Shown: positions 17,885 through 27,767, numbered from the stretch's first letter. The stretch: DNA of 64,000 bases from Bacillus cabrialesii (GCF_004124315.2 NZ_CP096889.1:2587001-2651000), one strand, 5' to 3'. Notes: a model not told the origin generated them from the sequence alone. Numbers and translations: made by a program.

Positions 17885-18328
17885 TTAGAATGTGGATTTT
17901 AACTGCTCAGGAACATCAAAGTCCTCAAAGGTAAACGGTACCTCTTCCTCTAATGCTTCTGAGTCCACATCAAGCCCAGCGATTTTCGCAGAATCAAAGT
18001 TCACATCGTACAAGGTGACTCGTTCAATGCCACGACCTGAAGAGGCGTCATCCAGAACAGCTTGTAAGGTGAAGTAAGGATCGCTCCCCTTTTTCACATA
18101 GTCCATCATAATTAGAACAAATTGAGAAGTCACTTTATAAAAAGTGGCCGTTCCCGTTCCATTTGCTCCAGTCGTTTTGTGCCCCGTCATCCGACGGCCC
18201 ATGATATTGACCTCCGATTTATTTTTCTCCACATTGGCCTCAAATGTTTTAATATGGGCCATTTCTTCTCCATCAAGAAACAGCCTACCCTCTTTACCGG
18301 AAATGGTGTTTTGCGCTTTTAATGCCAT
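17885..18328 (-). CDS. yqbM: Phage tail tube protein (XkdM/YqbM)
   Basis: A 147-residue protein of the DUF2001/XkdM family (GKEGRLFLDGEEMAHIKTFE, then NIMGRRMTGHKTTGANGTG). It forms the inner tube of the contractile tail. It follows the sheath gene by 3 bases. The length equals PBSX XkdM as I recall it. Confidence 0.9.
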   Translation of the reverse strand: MALKAQNTISGKEGRLFLDGEEMAHIKTFEANVEKNKSEVNIMGRRMTGHKTTGANGTGTATFYKVTSQFVLIMMDYVKKGSDPYFTLQAVLDDASSGRGIERVTLYDVNFDSAKIAGLDVDSEALEEEVPFTFEDFDVPEQLKSTF

Positions 18329-18331
18329 TTC

Positions 18332-19732
18332 TTATTTCACCTCAACATTAAAGTAGAATTTTTCAGCTGCATCCACCGGTTGAACTGCAAGATCAATCAG
18401 GAAGCCGTCACGATCATTATTCAGAGCAATTGTAATGTCATTCTCTGAATCAAAATTAGTAATGCCCCCGTTATCTTGAAGAACACTCAAGTATTGAGTA
18501 ATCAGCGTTTTTACAAACTGCAGTCCGTCATTTGTAGCGGGAACATCACTGCCACTCGCTTTTCGAGATTTGATCAATGCTTTCAATTGAGATGTCAGGT
18601 CATTATTGATTGCATCAAGTACACGGACAATTTTGTTTTTCTGGAACATCTTATTTTTCTCTGCTGTTAGGCTTGTGAGTGAATTAATGTCCTTTTCAAC
18701 CGATACTGATTTATCACGAGAATCATAAGTAAACAAGAATTCCCCATTTGACAATCGTTCAACGATTTCGTCGTTGTCAATTCGGTTAAGGACATCTACA
18801 GCTCCCTCGTATTCTACAAATGTTAGTGATTGATTAAATGTAGCCCCCGCACTTGCGCCTGCAACCCAAGCAGTAGCTTTTTCAGGAGGGATCTCCGTTC
18901 CATCTTCAAGTAGGACGCCACCAGTTACATTGATAATACCCTCATGGTCTCCCTTGTAATTTGAAAGAACACCTTGAACTTTTTGCCCTTGGTTGTCTCT
19001 CAGCCGTTTGATGAATGCGACAAACGTCGCTTTCAATTGCTCGTTATCCTCAACAGGCAGCGCGATTGTGTCAAAGTATTCTGTTTCAGCAGCTTCCAAG
19101 AAAGCTGTATAATCGGCATTTGTCGGTGTTTTGTCTGTTCCGCCTGACAAGCGGATTCCGGAAGTTGCAGGAAGAGCACCACTTACGTCTTCAGGGGCCG
19201 TACCGGTTAACGGAATAGTGACTGTTAAATCCCCTTTCCCTGTAAACGTGACATAGTTATTTGGTTTAAGCTCTTCAGCTTTAGAAACTGTTTGTTTATC
19301 AACTTCTGACTGATCAAGGTAGGTAGTGACATCAACTTTCGAAGAGTCAATAACGTTTTCTGTAATACTGATAATGATGTCATTTCCTTTAGTGCCGCCA
19401 TAAAGAGCAGTAGCTTTTACACCTTCACTAATGTCCGCTGAAGCACGAAGACCTTCCGTAAGGCGATAAAGCAAGACTGTACTTGCCTTTTTCATTGCCT
19501 CACGTAAAAGCAAAAGAGACGGATCATCGATGTTAAGCCCCACTTTTTTATTCAAGTCCTCGATGGAAGAGATAGAAATGAACTTCTTAACCTCACCCCA
19601 GCTGGATGCTATTGGCATCGCAACTGTTCCACGTTCTCCGGCAGAAACACGATTCTCCGCGGTCGTTTTGAAATTAAAGTAAATACCGGCACGCTCTTTT
19701 TCCTTGCCGGGTGTGAATGTTCCGCCGTTCAT
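18332..19732 (-). CDS. yqbK: Contractile tail sheath protein (XkdK/YqbK)
   Basis: A 466-residue phage_sheath family protein (N-terminal GGTFTPGKEKERAGIYFNF, C-terminal FLIDLAVQPVDAAEKFYFNV). Its presence, with the tube and baseplate J genes, identifies a myovirus-type (PBSX-like) tail. It is intact and lies in the usual order. Confidence 0.93.
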   Translation of the reverse strand: MNGGTFTPGKEKERAGIYFNFKTTAENRVSAGERGTVAMPIASSWGEVKKFISISSIEDLNKKVGLNIDDPSLLLLREAMKKASTVLLYRLTEGLRASADISEGVKATALYGGTKGNDIIISITENVIDSSKVDVTTYLDQSEVDKQTVSKAEELKPNNYVTFTGKGDLTVTIPLTGTAPEDVSGALPATSGIRLSGGTDKTPTNADYTAFLEAAETEYFDTIALPVEDNEQLKATFVAFIKRLRDNQGQKVQGVLSNYKGDHEGIINVTGGVLLEDGTEIPPEKATAWVAGASAGATFNQSLTFVEYEGAVDVLNRIDNDEIVERLSNGEFLFTYDSRDKSVSVEKDINSLTSLTAEKNKMFQKNKIVRVLDAINNDLTSQLKALIKSRKASGSDVPATNDGLQFVKTLITQYLSVLQDNGGITNFDSENDITIALNNDRDGFLIDLAVQPVDAAEKFYFNVEVK

Positions 19733-19924
19733 CTATTTGACCTCCTTTTGAAGAAACTGAGAAATCAACTTCCTCGCTTCCGATTTTGTAATACTCATTT
19801 TATGAACATGAAAAAGAGCACCGTCAAACACCTCGGGTCTTACCCCAAAGAGCTCTCGACTGTGCTCTCGCAAATCCTTAATATAAAAAGCATTTTCTGC
19901 TTTCTCTTTTTTAGTGGCCATCAT
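19733..19924 (-). CDS. Small phage protein before the sheath gene (YqzN-like)
   Basis: A 63-residue basic protein (KAENAFYIKDLREHSRELFG, then KSEARKLISQFLQKEVK) directly before the sheath gene. Its start overlaps the stop of the tail terminator gene. Similar short ORFs occupy this position in skin and PBSX. The function is unknown. Confidence 0.65.
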   Translation of the reverse strand: MMATKKEKAENAFYIKDLREHSRELFGVRPEVFDGALFHVHKMSITKSEARKLISQFLQKEVK

Positions 19925-20358
19925 TTCACCCCACTTTTAAATTTAAAACCATCTATTGAACGCTGTTCTTCCCGCTCATACCAATAGCGGCTCGTCCAGT
20001 TTAAGACAATGGTCGCGTAATTATCTGATACCCGCGTTTCTATTCGAGATAGGCGAATAAAATCCCCCGTATCCTCGCCAGATTCTTGTATAAGCGGAAT
20101 CATGCCCCTTTTGCTTCTAAGTGTATCCGCAATCCTTTCTGCTTCGTTATGAGCCTTCTGTGCGTTTTCGTGAAAGAGTTTTACGTTTAAAATATAGGCT
20201 TTCTGAAACGTGGATACGGTGTCTACCCCATCGACCGTGGAAGCCGGTGGAAAGTAAAGAGACGGAACAGCAAAGTCCTGCGGTATTTCTTCTTCATACA
20301 CTTGAACAGGATACAGTTTGTATAGATAGCCCATAATTGAACCTACTTCTTGATCCAT
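19921..20358 (-). CDS. yqbJ: Tail terminator-like protein (YqbJ/XkdJ)
   Basis: A 145-residue protein (YKLYPVQVYEEEIPQDFAVP, C-terminal WTSRYWYEREEQRSIDGF) of the phage family that caps the tail tube (DUF6838-type). It sits between the HK97 gp10-like gene and the sheath gene. Confidence 0.78.
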   Translation of the reverse strand: MDQEVGSIMGYLYKLYPVQVYEEEIPQDFAVPSLYFPPASTVDGVDTVSTFQKAYILNVKLFHENAQKAHNEAERIADTLRSKRGMIPLIQESGEDTGDFIRLSRIETRVSDNYATIVLNWTSRYWYEREEQRSIDGFKFKSGVK

Positions 20359-20370
20359 GGCAACACCGCC

Positions 20371-20874
20371 TTAAAATTCTTCATCGATCCATTGTTGCAG
20401 CTTCCGCTCAAGGCTTCTCTCAAACATCAACTGAAATATAGCCATGGCGTTATCCCAAAAGCCAGAACCGTCGACCCATTGGAACTTTAGTAGCATGCCG
20501 GAATTTCTTTCGGCTGGGTCATACTCGAAACGGTCGCCTTTCCAACGCCCTGGAACCCATCGTCTATCCTGATTTTTAGACGGATCGATCGTAAAGTGCC
20601 CATCATTCACGTATGAGGCGTATTCCAGATTTGTTCCAATATCCAACTTTAAGTTACCTTTTGTCATTGAAAAGATATTATCCTGGTCACCTCGTTGAAA
20701 AGAGTTAAGCAAGCGGCGTGTGTCTACCGTCTTCGTCCTGATAATTTCATCTTGGATAATGTCTAGGAACTCAAAACCCATAACTTCAAGCCACTCCTCG
20801 TATTTCCCTTTCAATCCTCCACGAGAAGCACGGTTTAATGATTGAATGAACTGATCAAGACCTTTGATCTTCAC
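20371..20874 (-). CDS. yqbI: HK97 gp10-like head-tail protein (YqbI/XkdI)
   Basis: A 167-residue protein with the gp10-like pattern (TRRLLNSFQRGDQD, then LEYASYVNDGHFTI). It takes part in neck formation or head-tail joining. It overlaps yqbH by 4 bases. Confidence 0.82.
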   Translation of the reverse strand: MKIKGLDQFIQSLNRASRGGLKGKYEEWLEVMGFEFLDIIQDEIIRTKTVDTRRLLNSFQRGDQDNIFSMTKGNLKLDIGTNLEYASYVNDGHFTIDPSKNQDRRWVPGRWKGDRFEYDPAERNSGMLLKFQWVDGSGFWDNAMAIFQLMFERSLERKLQQWIDEEF

Positions 20875-21233
20875 AGATATTCAACCTCCCGTACTGCCGT
20901 AACTTCCCAATGATGATTCCTGACTTTGCGGGGCTTCTGTAATTTATAAGCAGTCCCATCCCAAACTGCCCTGTCATTTACTCGAATATCAACAGTAGCA
21001 GGGAAATGCACAAGGAAAGATTGATAAATAGCTACATTCGGTTCCTGTTGGATAGTGGACTGACTCTTTTCTGTAAAATAACACGGCTGATTTTCTATGT
21101 CCGGCTCGTCAGGGTACGAAAATACCGGTTGAACATCTTCAACCGGCACCCCGAATTTTTGCTGTCTATTTTCTTTTTTCTCCTGCAGATGGTAAATATC
21201 ACATCTGTGAGTCAATAAGGATTGATAACTCAT
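20871..21233 (-). CDS. yqbH: Head-closure protein (YqbH/XkdH)
   Basis: A 120-residue protein beginning YQSLLTHRCDIYHLQEKKEN, with VHFPATVDIRVNDRAVWDG in the middle, typical of the gp16/gpFII-like head closure family. Its 4-base overlaps with neighbours on both sides show operon coupling. Confidence 0.82.
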   Translation of the reverse strand: MSYQSLLTHRCDIYHLQEKKENRQQKFGVPVEDVQPVFSYPDEPDIENQPCYFTEKSQSTIQQEPNVAIYQSFLVHFPATVDIRVNDRAVWDGTAYKLQKPRKVRNHHWEVTAVREVEYL

Positions 21234-21625
21234 ATTGATCTCATCCGCACTTTGGCTTCAATCCCTTCTAAATCAGAGTCAGCCGGTTTCACATAATCTT
21301 TTATTAATGCATACACATCAGGTTTTTGAAGAGAACTGCCATCCCCTAGAGTATAAGAATAGTCACCAATTTTTTCAGTTGTATATCCTTTAATAATTGA
21401 CTCGTCGCCATTTATAAGAGCATAAAACTGAGATAACTTTAATAGAGCCAGTCGAACCGTTTCAGGCAAAGGAATATACTCTGCATCTGAAAAATCATGT
21501 CCAACTTTAAGAATGATATCGGCAGTTGCCTCAAGTATATCCTGTTTTAACAACTCGTCAGGCCTGGTCTTTACAGACTCAAAAACTGAATAACTCTTTA
21601 ATTCATCGGGAGTGATTAACAGCAT
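21230..21625 (-). CDS. yqbG: Head-tail connector protein (YqbG, DUF3199)
   Basis: A 131-residue mostly helical protein (LLITPDELKSYSVFESVKTR, ILEATADIILKVGHDFSD), the gp6-like connector of skin-type phages. It lies between yqbF and yqbH as in skin. Confidence 0.85.
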   Translation of the reverse strand: MLLITPDELKSYSVFESVKTRPDELLKQDILEATADIILKVGHDFSDAEYIPLPETVRLALLKLSQFYALINGDESIIKGYTTEKIGDYSYTLGDGSSLQKPDVYALIKDYVKPADSDLEGIEAKVRMRSI

Positions 21626-21628
21626 AGG

Positions 21629-21940
21629 TCACTCCCCTCTGTTATCTATTTGCTTAAGGATGTAGGCAATTCTTTCATCTGCGTTTTTGAAGTCATACGG
21701 ATTGCCACCAAGATTAGAAATAATGGATTCATGCTCTGCTTTATTCATACCTTTCAATTCCGATTCAGTATAATTTATCGGATCATCTTTTTGATTCTTA
21801 AGATCTTTATCCATCACAAAATATGGATTTTCATTTAAATACTCATAGAGCTTTTTCGATACTGTTTGACTGACACCTGCTCGAAAGGTTATTCCCATGA
21901 CATTGTATGTTTTGCCTTTAATAAGCTTTGCAGTGTACAC
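21629..21940 (-). CDS. yqbF: YqbF-like phage protein
   Basis: A 103-residue protein with an N-terminal beta segment (YTAKLIKGKTYNVMGITFRA) and a C-terminal helical, HeH/SAP-like part (KGMNKAEHESIISNLGGNP). It follows the capsid gene. The function is unknown, and the match to YqbF rests on position and size. Confidence 0.75.
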   Translation of the reverse strand: MYTAKLIKGKTYNVMGITFRAGVSQTVSKKLYEYLNENPYFVMDKDLKNQKDDPINYTESELKGMNKAEHESIISNLGGNPYDFKNADERIAYILKQIDNRGE

Positions 21941-21950
21941 ACCAAACCAC

Positions 21951-22886
21951 CTACTCCTTCACTTTCACAATCTTGGCTACTGCGTCTTCTTCTTCAAAAA
22001 CACTATCCAATTTCGCTGTCAAAACAATGATAAACATACGGCGACGGATGTCCTTATCTACTTCAATCCGAATGTTACGAGAGAATCCGAGAATAATATT
22101 CTTCGGATGAGTTAGGATGATATCAGAAACATCGGCTGCAGTATCTCCCGCTCCAATCGTATAAGGCTGTAAATTTGCAATACCTTTGATCGGAACACCA
22201 AAAGCAGATGAAAGGCCACCTTGAACAGCTGCATCCCCTAAATTTGTTTGACGATCAGCTACGCGATCTTTCCATTCGACCTCAATACCAGGCGATGTAT
22301 AGAAACGGAACTCCTGCGGAATTCGCAAATATTTAGGAGGTACAGCTTTGTATCCCCGCTTGAACGTTTGCCGTGTCAATTCCTCACCCGCAGCATCAAC
22401 AATGTGAGATGTAGCTTGTTTTCTGATGCCATCTAATTGTGCAAGATATGAGTCAGATGAAGCTGTATCACCATTTACAAGCAACTCCTCAATATCAACC
22501 GCAGCACGCTCAGCTATCATTTGCATGATTGTATTTTGAAGCCCATCTTTTTCGATGTTGTTTTCAAGTGTGTCATAGGTAATGTTAACTTCAGCAATTA
22601 CTTCTTTTGTGCTTAAGTTAACTGTGCTAGTTGACGGAACTGACTTTTGATCTTTAGTTAGCGCAACTCCCTCTTGGGCTGCCCTTAAAATACGTTGACC
22701 AAAACCGATCTTCTCGATTTTCTGTGTGTCATGATCCATTTGAATAACTCGCGCATCTCTTAAAATAGTTGGCGTATCTTGAACCATTCGAATAAAAGTT
22801 GAAGCTTGAGTAGGATTCATAATTCCGCCGCTCTCTAAAGTAGAAAGCGTCATTTCTGCTTTATTAATAACCTCTTGATTTCTCAT
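21951..22886 (-). CDS. yqbE: Major capsid protein (YqbE/XkdG)
   Basis: A 311-residue HK97-fold capsid protein of the PBSX XkdG type (EVINKAEMTLSTLESGGIMN near the start, FSRNIRIEVDKDIRRRMFII near the end). It follows the protease/scaffold gene in the expected order and has no visible defect. Confidence 0.9.
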   Translation of the reverse strand: MRNQEVINKAEMTLSTLESGGIMNPTQASTFIRMVQDTPTILRDARVIQMDHDTQKIEKIGFGQRILRAAQEGVALTKDQKSVPSTSTVNLSTKEVIAEVNITYDTLENNIEKDGLQNTIMQMIAERAAVDIEELLVNGDTASSDSYLAQLDGIRKQATSHIVDAAGEELTRQTFKRGYKAVPPKYLRIPQEFRFYTSPGIEVEWKDRVADRQTNLGDAAVQGGLSSAFGVPIKGIANLQPYTIGAGDTAADVSDIILTHPKNIILGFSRNIRIEVDKDIRRRMFIIVLTAKLDSVFEEEDAVAKIVKVKE

Positions 22887-22904
22887 TCGTATCCTCCTTA
22901 TACA

Positions 22905-23879
22905 TTAAAACAACCCTGACCAGATTGATTTTTGAACTTGTTCGGAACCTGATTCTTCAGTTTGTTTAGATGTTCCTCGGCTTTTTTCAATTGCTTCAAT
23001 ACGATCAGCAAGCGGTTGAACAGCATCAGTAATAGCTTTTTTCAACTTCTCAGCTTCTTTTCCAGCCTCTGCTTCTGTTTTTTCTTTATCTTTCTTTTTA
23101 GGATCTTCTTCTTTTTCTAGATCTGCCAGCCGCTTCTCAATTGGCTCTAATGCTTCTTGAATGGATTTTGTTACTTCCTCCGAAGTCATTTCTTCTTCCC
23201 CCTCTTCTGTTTCCACTTGGCTCAGCAAGTTACCGAGAGCAGTATGAGCATTTTTAATTTCTTGTAGGTTTGAAGCGGAAAACTTTCTGCCCGCCTTTGT
23301 AACTGGCTCTTCATATACTTGCTGTTGTTTTCCCATAAAAAAGTTTTTGAGCAAATTAAAAAGCCCTTTCTCATCTGTTTTCTCTTGAGAAACGGGCTTT
23401 TCTTCTTGTTTTTCAAATGTCTCCGCTGTACCAGCCATTGAATAACCGGTAATTTCGCCTCTTTTGATTTGCTCCCATACTTCCTCCGAAGCCTTTGTGA
23501 CAAGGACCCATGAACCCTTTTTGATGGTTTCCCCATTCATTTCAAAGTCAGCAGGTGCAACATAGGATTCAACCACCTCACCAACACCGCCCTGAAAATC
23601 ATGCTGTTTGTCAATTTGACAAGCATCTTTCAGGAATCCATGTGCGGCCTTTTCTATTTCTGCCGCTGTCATGAAATCCCCGTGGGCGTCAACTGTATCC
23701 GGTTCATAAACAATACCATAAACAAGTTTTTGCTCGTCCGCTTCTTTTGCAATGACCTTGACTTCCTTTTGAAAGTCCGGCTGTTTTTCTGACTTCATAA
23801 AAAAGAACTGCTTTTGATTAGCAGCCTTGTCCACGTAGGAAACATGTGTTATTTTTGCGTTTATCAATTCTCTTGGCAT
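22905..23879 (-). CDS. yqbD: Prohead protease/scaffold (YqbD/XkdF)
   Basis: A 324-residue protein. The N-terminal ~165 residues (KITHVSYVDKAANQKQFFFM, then GDFMTAAEIEKAAHGFLKD) match the XkdF-type putative serine protease. The rest is a Glu/Lys-rich coiled coil that probably acts as scaffold. It lies directly upstream of the capsid gene. Confidence 0.85.
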   Translation of the reverse strand: MPRELINAKITHVSYVDKAANQKQFFFMKSEKQPDFQKEVKVIAKEADEQKLVYGIVYEPDTVDAHGDFMTAAEIEKAAHGFLKDACQIDKQHDFQGGVGEVVESYVAPADFEMNGETIKKGSWVLVTKASEEVWEQIKRGEITGYSMAGTAETFEKQEEKPVSQEKTDEKGLFNLLKNFFMGKQQQVYEEPVTKAGRKFSASNLQEIKNAHTALGNLLSQVETEEGEEEMTSEEVTKSIQEALEPIEKRLADLEKEEDPKKKDKEKTEAEAGKEAEKLKKAITDAVQPLADRIEAIEKSRGTSKQTEESGSEQVQKSIWSGLF

Positions 23880-23908
23880 GTGTTCACCTCCTTTCGTATA
23901 GAAAAATA

Positions 23909-25246
23909 TTATTTACTTTGCTTCTCTAAAACGTTGATTAATTTTTCTATAATATTAATGTTTAAATTTTCATATTCTTTTTCACTAAGAGCCTCAACTT
24001 TTTCACTTCGTCCAAAGATTTTTGGAAAAAGGTCTTTTTTAAATGCTTCTTGATCTTTATTTTCAAATGTAGCTATATATGGATTTAACGTTTTTAGTTC
24101 GACCTCTAATGTTCTATTATTAAATTCTAATTCTTGATTTATTTTAGCCTGTTTTGCTGTATAAGCTGTCAATGAACCCAGTGATCCAATAACAAAAAAT
24201 TTAGCGACTAAATTAGGCCACGATAAGGTAGTAATTTCTTGAAAGAACAAAGCTATAATTGAAAAGCTAATTGTAGCTATAAATGATATTACAGTAAGCC
24301 TCTGCCAATTTTTAGCAGATTTCCCTGCTTTATCAGCTACTTCTTTATGGTGTCCAGCTATTGAGTTTGTCGAAATAATGCCCACTAATTCCTCGACTGC
24401 TTGTTTATGTTCATTTAGCAATTTATCATATTCAATTTGTTTGTTTTTAGTCTCTTCTAAAAATTTATTTTGTGTGGTTTTAAAAGCATCAATTAAATCC
24501 TTTTGTTCAGCAGATAAAACTTCTTCTAGATCTTCTTTAATTATTTCTAGTTCAGAGACTTTCTCATCAAAATTTTCTTCACAGCCTTCTATGAATTCTT
24601 CGAACGACTCTTTAAGTTTTGTTCTTAAATTATCAAAAGAATCACTTCTCTCACTTTGTTTTTCTAAGAAAGTTTGATGGAGGGTATTTTGGTAATCATC
24701 TAAATTTATAATTTTCTGATCTACTTTCTCGCCTAATTCAGATACCTTTTCAACACAAGATGCTAACTCTATTTTTAGTTTTTCACTCTGCTCATTTAAC
24801 TCATTTAATTCTTTTTCAAAATGTGCTTTTTGACCACCTATGGACTTTCTAAAACTAGTTGCAGATTCTCTTATACTCTCCATATTCTGCTTTGAACTTA
24901 TAGGAATAAAGATACTATTTTTTAAAAGTGTATCGATATATTCATTCCAATTGTGATAGTTCTCAGAATCAGTAATGAAATCTTCATTTTCCAACCAAAT
25001 TTTAAGTGTATGTAAAGAAGCCTTTAGGTTATCCAGAAATTCTTCTGTTAATAAAAGACTATCAGTTGAATTAATATTGTTATAGAAATAATCTATAACA
25101 ATTTTAGTCCTATTTAATAATTTGAGACCATCTTGATCAAGTCTGTCATTGAAAGCTTTGTCGTTTAATAAATAATCAATCGACGTTTTAGTTTCCTCTA
25201 ACTCGATGTAAACCTCATGATTTTCTATAATATCCAATATAGCCAT
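23909..25246 (-). CDS. Cargo gene: coiled-coil protein with two membrane helices
   Basis: A 445-residue protein not belonging to the phage morphogenesis set. Residues ~150-300 are a long coiled coil. Two hydrophobic helices follow (about 320-345, LTVISFIATISFSIIALFF, and 352-372, NLVAKFFVIGSLGSLTAYT), then a helical C-terminus. It is clearly AT-richer than the neighbouring head genes and has its own short spacers on both sides. It occupies the yqbC slot between yqbB and yqbD. I do not recognise a family. The architecture resembles membrane-anchored exclusion or defence proteins, but that is only a guess. Confidence 0.7.
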   Translation of the reverse strand: MAILDIIENHEVYIELEETKTSIDYLLNDKAFNDRLDQDGLKLLNRTKIVIDYFYNNINSTDSLLLTEEFLDNLKASLHTLKIWLENEDFITDSENYHNWNEYIDTLLKNSIFIPISSKQNMESIRESATSFRKSIGGQKAHFEKELNELNEQSEKLKIELASCVEKVSELGEKVDQKIINLDDYQNTLHQTFLEKQSERSDSFDNLRTKLKESFEEFIEGCEENFDEKVSELEIIKEDLEEVLSAEQKDLIDAFKTTQNKFLEETKNKQIEYDKLLNEHKQAVEELVGIISTNSIAGHHKEVADKAGKSAKNWQRLTVISFIATISFSIIALFFQEITTLSWPNLVAKFFVIGSLGSLTAYTAKQAKINQELEFNNRTLEVELKTLNPYIATFENKDQEAFKKDLFPKIFGRSEKVEALSEKEYENLNINIIEKLINVLEKQSK

Positions 25247-25317
25247 TATAAACTCCTATCATTGAAATGTAATTATATATCTTTTATATCAAAATAAGAG
25301 TTAAATGCATATATATT

Positions 25318-26235
25318 TCATTCAATATTTTCAAGAAACAAGTTTCTGATATTTAATTTTTCTGTTGCCGAAAGTCCTATTATTTCTTGGTCAATAATAG
25401 GAGCCATTACACAATGGCAATGAACCCGCTCCCCTGCTGACAGCTTAGGATCTCGGGGAAACATGCAGGTCTCACTGCTACTAGGTATCTGAAATTCTTC
25501 ATCCACTCCGATGACTGTGCCGTCCAGGTCGATATGATTCTCGCGCGGATTGTTCTTCTTTCCTCCGCTGTGTCGCCACTTCTTTTTCTTTACTGCCGGC
25601 GATTGTGCATATGATTCATGCTGAGCAGCAGAGGAAGCGGCAAGCACTTCAGTGATGGCTGTTGTCCGCGCTCGTTCCCTATCAAATTGAGGCATGTCTT
25701 TGAGAGTCAATTCAATATCTTGAATGGATGACCCGTTTTCTATGGCGTCTGTCAGTACATTCTCCACCGCTTCATGCGTGTTTAACTTCATGATCTCAGC
25801 CAGCTTCTTTGACCAATTCTTAATCCAATTAATCGTACGGTTAGACAAGACTTTAAAAGGCACATCTGGATCTATAGAGTCCATAATGACTTCGGCCAGC
25901 TCTTCAATGGTCTGCTGTAGAAATCCCTCGGTAAGTTCCTGAAATTCTTCCTCGAAGTCATCCTCCGCAAAAAGGTTCTGAGTAAAAAACACCAGGAGGG
26001 CTTCTAACGTTTCTTTTGAGTCTTTGCTTACAAAACCTTTAAGACCATCTAAAAACTTCTTACGCTGGCGTCTGAGCAATTTGGCGAATCCTTTTTCATA
26101 TTCTTCTACAAAGCCGGGTATCTTAGAAAGGCCGGGGAAATCAGGTACGACCTCCACGAGCTTCTCTCTCTCATCTTCCTCGGCTTTTTGAATAAAGAGA
26201 TTTAAATTCTCCAGCAGCTTATCCGTTTTGTTCAT
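25318..26235 (-). CDS. yqbB: Phage minor head protein, Mu gpF-like (YqbB)
   Basis: A 305-residue protein with a helical N-terminus and a C-terminal Mu F-like domain (ARTTAITEVLAASSAAQHES, KKWRHSGGKKNNPRENHIDL, GERVHCHCVMAPI). It is associated with the portal and overlaps the portal stop codon by 4 bases. The family is thought to act in early head assembly or ejection. Confidence 0.85.
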   Translation of the reverse strand: MNKTDKLLENLNLFIQKAEEDEREKLVEVVPDFPGLSKIPGFVEEYEKGFAKLLRRQRKKFLDGLKGFVSKDSKETLEALLVFFTQNLFAEDDFEEEFQELTEGFLQQTIEELAEVIMDSIDPDVPFKVLSNRTINWIKNWSKKLAEIMKLNTHEAVENVLTDAIENGSSIQDIELTLKDMPQFDRERARTTAITEVLAASSAAQHESYAQSPAVKKKKWRHSGGKKNNPRENHIDLDGTVIGVDEEFQIPSSSETCMFPRDPKLSAGERVHCHCVMAPIIDQEIIGLSATEKLNIRNLFLENIE

Positions 26236-27764
26236 CGCTTTAGATCCTCCAGAACATCCCGCATGTCTTTTAGTATGCCGATTACATTAGGAGTACCACT
26301 TTCAGATTTAAACAGCGCAGTCAAAGGATCGGCAGCGGACGACTCGTTAGTCTTACCAAGCGGCCTGTTGTATTCTTCTTCTGGCCATTCTTCAAGCGTC
26401 TTACCAAGTACCCGTCCAGCCAGATCACGTAGATCATTCGGAGAAACTGCACCAGCTGTTATAAACGGTGTTAGAACCTTAGCAATCTCAAGCGGATCTC
26501 TAAAGTCTGGTCCTTTTAGCTGAAGACGAACCTTATGAATTTCAAGGTCATTTAGAAATAAAGCATTTAGTTTACCTGTGATTAATTTTCTTTCTGGCTG
26601 AAAGACTTGTTCCTCAGTAATCTTCCTTGCTGTATCTGCAGTCGCTCTGTTGTAATCTTGAGCTTCACCAGTATAAAGTGGAGGCAAACGAAAAGCCGAT
26701 CTAATTTTATCTCGGCTCTTTTGGTCATATTCAAGAAACAAAGCATCTTCTTGAAGGATTTCAGCAAGTGACTTAATATCGACTTTCACTGGAGCAATCT
26801 CTTCATCACCATGAATGTTTTTCCCCTTCGCTATACCTTCCGCTTCAAGTAAAAGAAACTTATGAGCGTTCCCCACTCCTTCAAGCCCATTCATGTAATC
26901 CTGCAATTGTGTGTATGAATCATCAGACAACATTCCATTTTCTATTGTAATAGCAGCGGGAATATGTCTTCCTTGTTTGAAATACATGAAGTTCAGCTCT
27001 TCTGCTTTACGAGCCCCGTACAGATTAACAATATGACCGATCCATCGGGGCTTTCCATAAGTACCGCTTCCGATTTTGAAGTGAACTACCTCATTGGCTC
27101 GTTTTTCGAAAGGTGTTTGTTCATCATATTGGCCTGTCTCTAAATTTAAAGTACGAGGATCACCATATTCCTTAAAATAAACCATACGGCCATCAATCAT
27201 CTGAACATACTTACGAAATCGTTTTTCTCTTTTGATTGATTTCATTTGTCCTTGTTCGAAGTACGTAAAATCAACTTCGATTGGTTCAGACATTTTGCAA
27301 ACCCGGACATTTTGAACGTCCATATATTCAATACCAGCTGGCTTATTTTCACCGTTTCGAATGACCTCAATAAAGCCATTACCCGTCTTTTCTCGGTCTT
27401 CAATAACAAAACCAAGTAAAGTCTCAGCTGACTCATCAAAGTGAAGATATTTAACGAACTCTTCAAGCTTTGTCCATTCACTTTCAGCTTCTGTTTTTTC
27501 ATTGTTTGTCACATCTGGCGAATTCACATCAAACGAGTACTCAAAATCAAATCCAAAGCCCACAATATTTGTCCTGTAGGCATCAACACATTGCTGTAGG
27601 ATGGTTGAATACTCAGCAATCATCTTTAATTCTTTGAGATTATACGGAGGCGGTAAAATATTGCTGTCATAACTGTCCGCGAATTCATCTTCATAAATTT
27701 GTTTTGTTGATTCAGTAGGTGGAGCAGCTTTGATCACTCGTGCTTTAACAGATTGTTTTGACAT
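26232..27764 (-). CDS. yqbA: Portal protein (YqbA/XkdE)
   Basis: A 510-residue PBSX-type phage portal protein. Recognisable parts are VDAYRTNIVGFGFDFEYSFD, GTYGKPRWIGHIVNLYGARK and the C-terminal RKITEEQVFQPERKLITGKL. It forms the dodecameric DNA channel. The frame is intact and starts 3 bases after the terminase stop. Confidence 0.92.
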   Translation of the reverse strand: MSKQSVKARVIKAAPPTESTKQIYEDEFADSYDSNILPPPYNLKELKMIAEYSTILQQCVDAYRTNIVGFGFDFEYSFDVNSPDVTNNEKTEAESEWTKLEEFVKYLHFDESAETLLGFVIEDREKTGNGFIEVIRNGENKPAGIEYMDVQNVRVCKMSEPIEVDFTYFEQGQMKSIKREKRFRKYVQMIDGRMVYFKEYGDPRTLNLETGQYDEQTPFEKRANEVVHFKIGSGTYGKPRWIGHIVNLYGARKAEELNFMYFKQGRHIPAAITIENGMLSDDSYTQLQDYMNGLEGVGNAHKFLLLEAEGIAKGKNIHGDEEIAPVKVDIKSLAEILQEDALFLEYDQKSRDKIRSAFRLPPLYTGEAQDYNRATADTARKITEEQVFQPERKLITGKLNALFLNDLEIHKVRLQLKGPDFRDPLEIAKVLTPFITAGAVSPNDLRDLAGRVLGKTLEEWPEEEYNRPLGKTNESSAADPLTALFKSESGTPNVIGILKDMRDVLEDLKR

Positions 27765-27767
27765 GCT

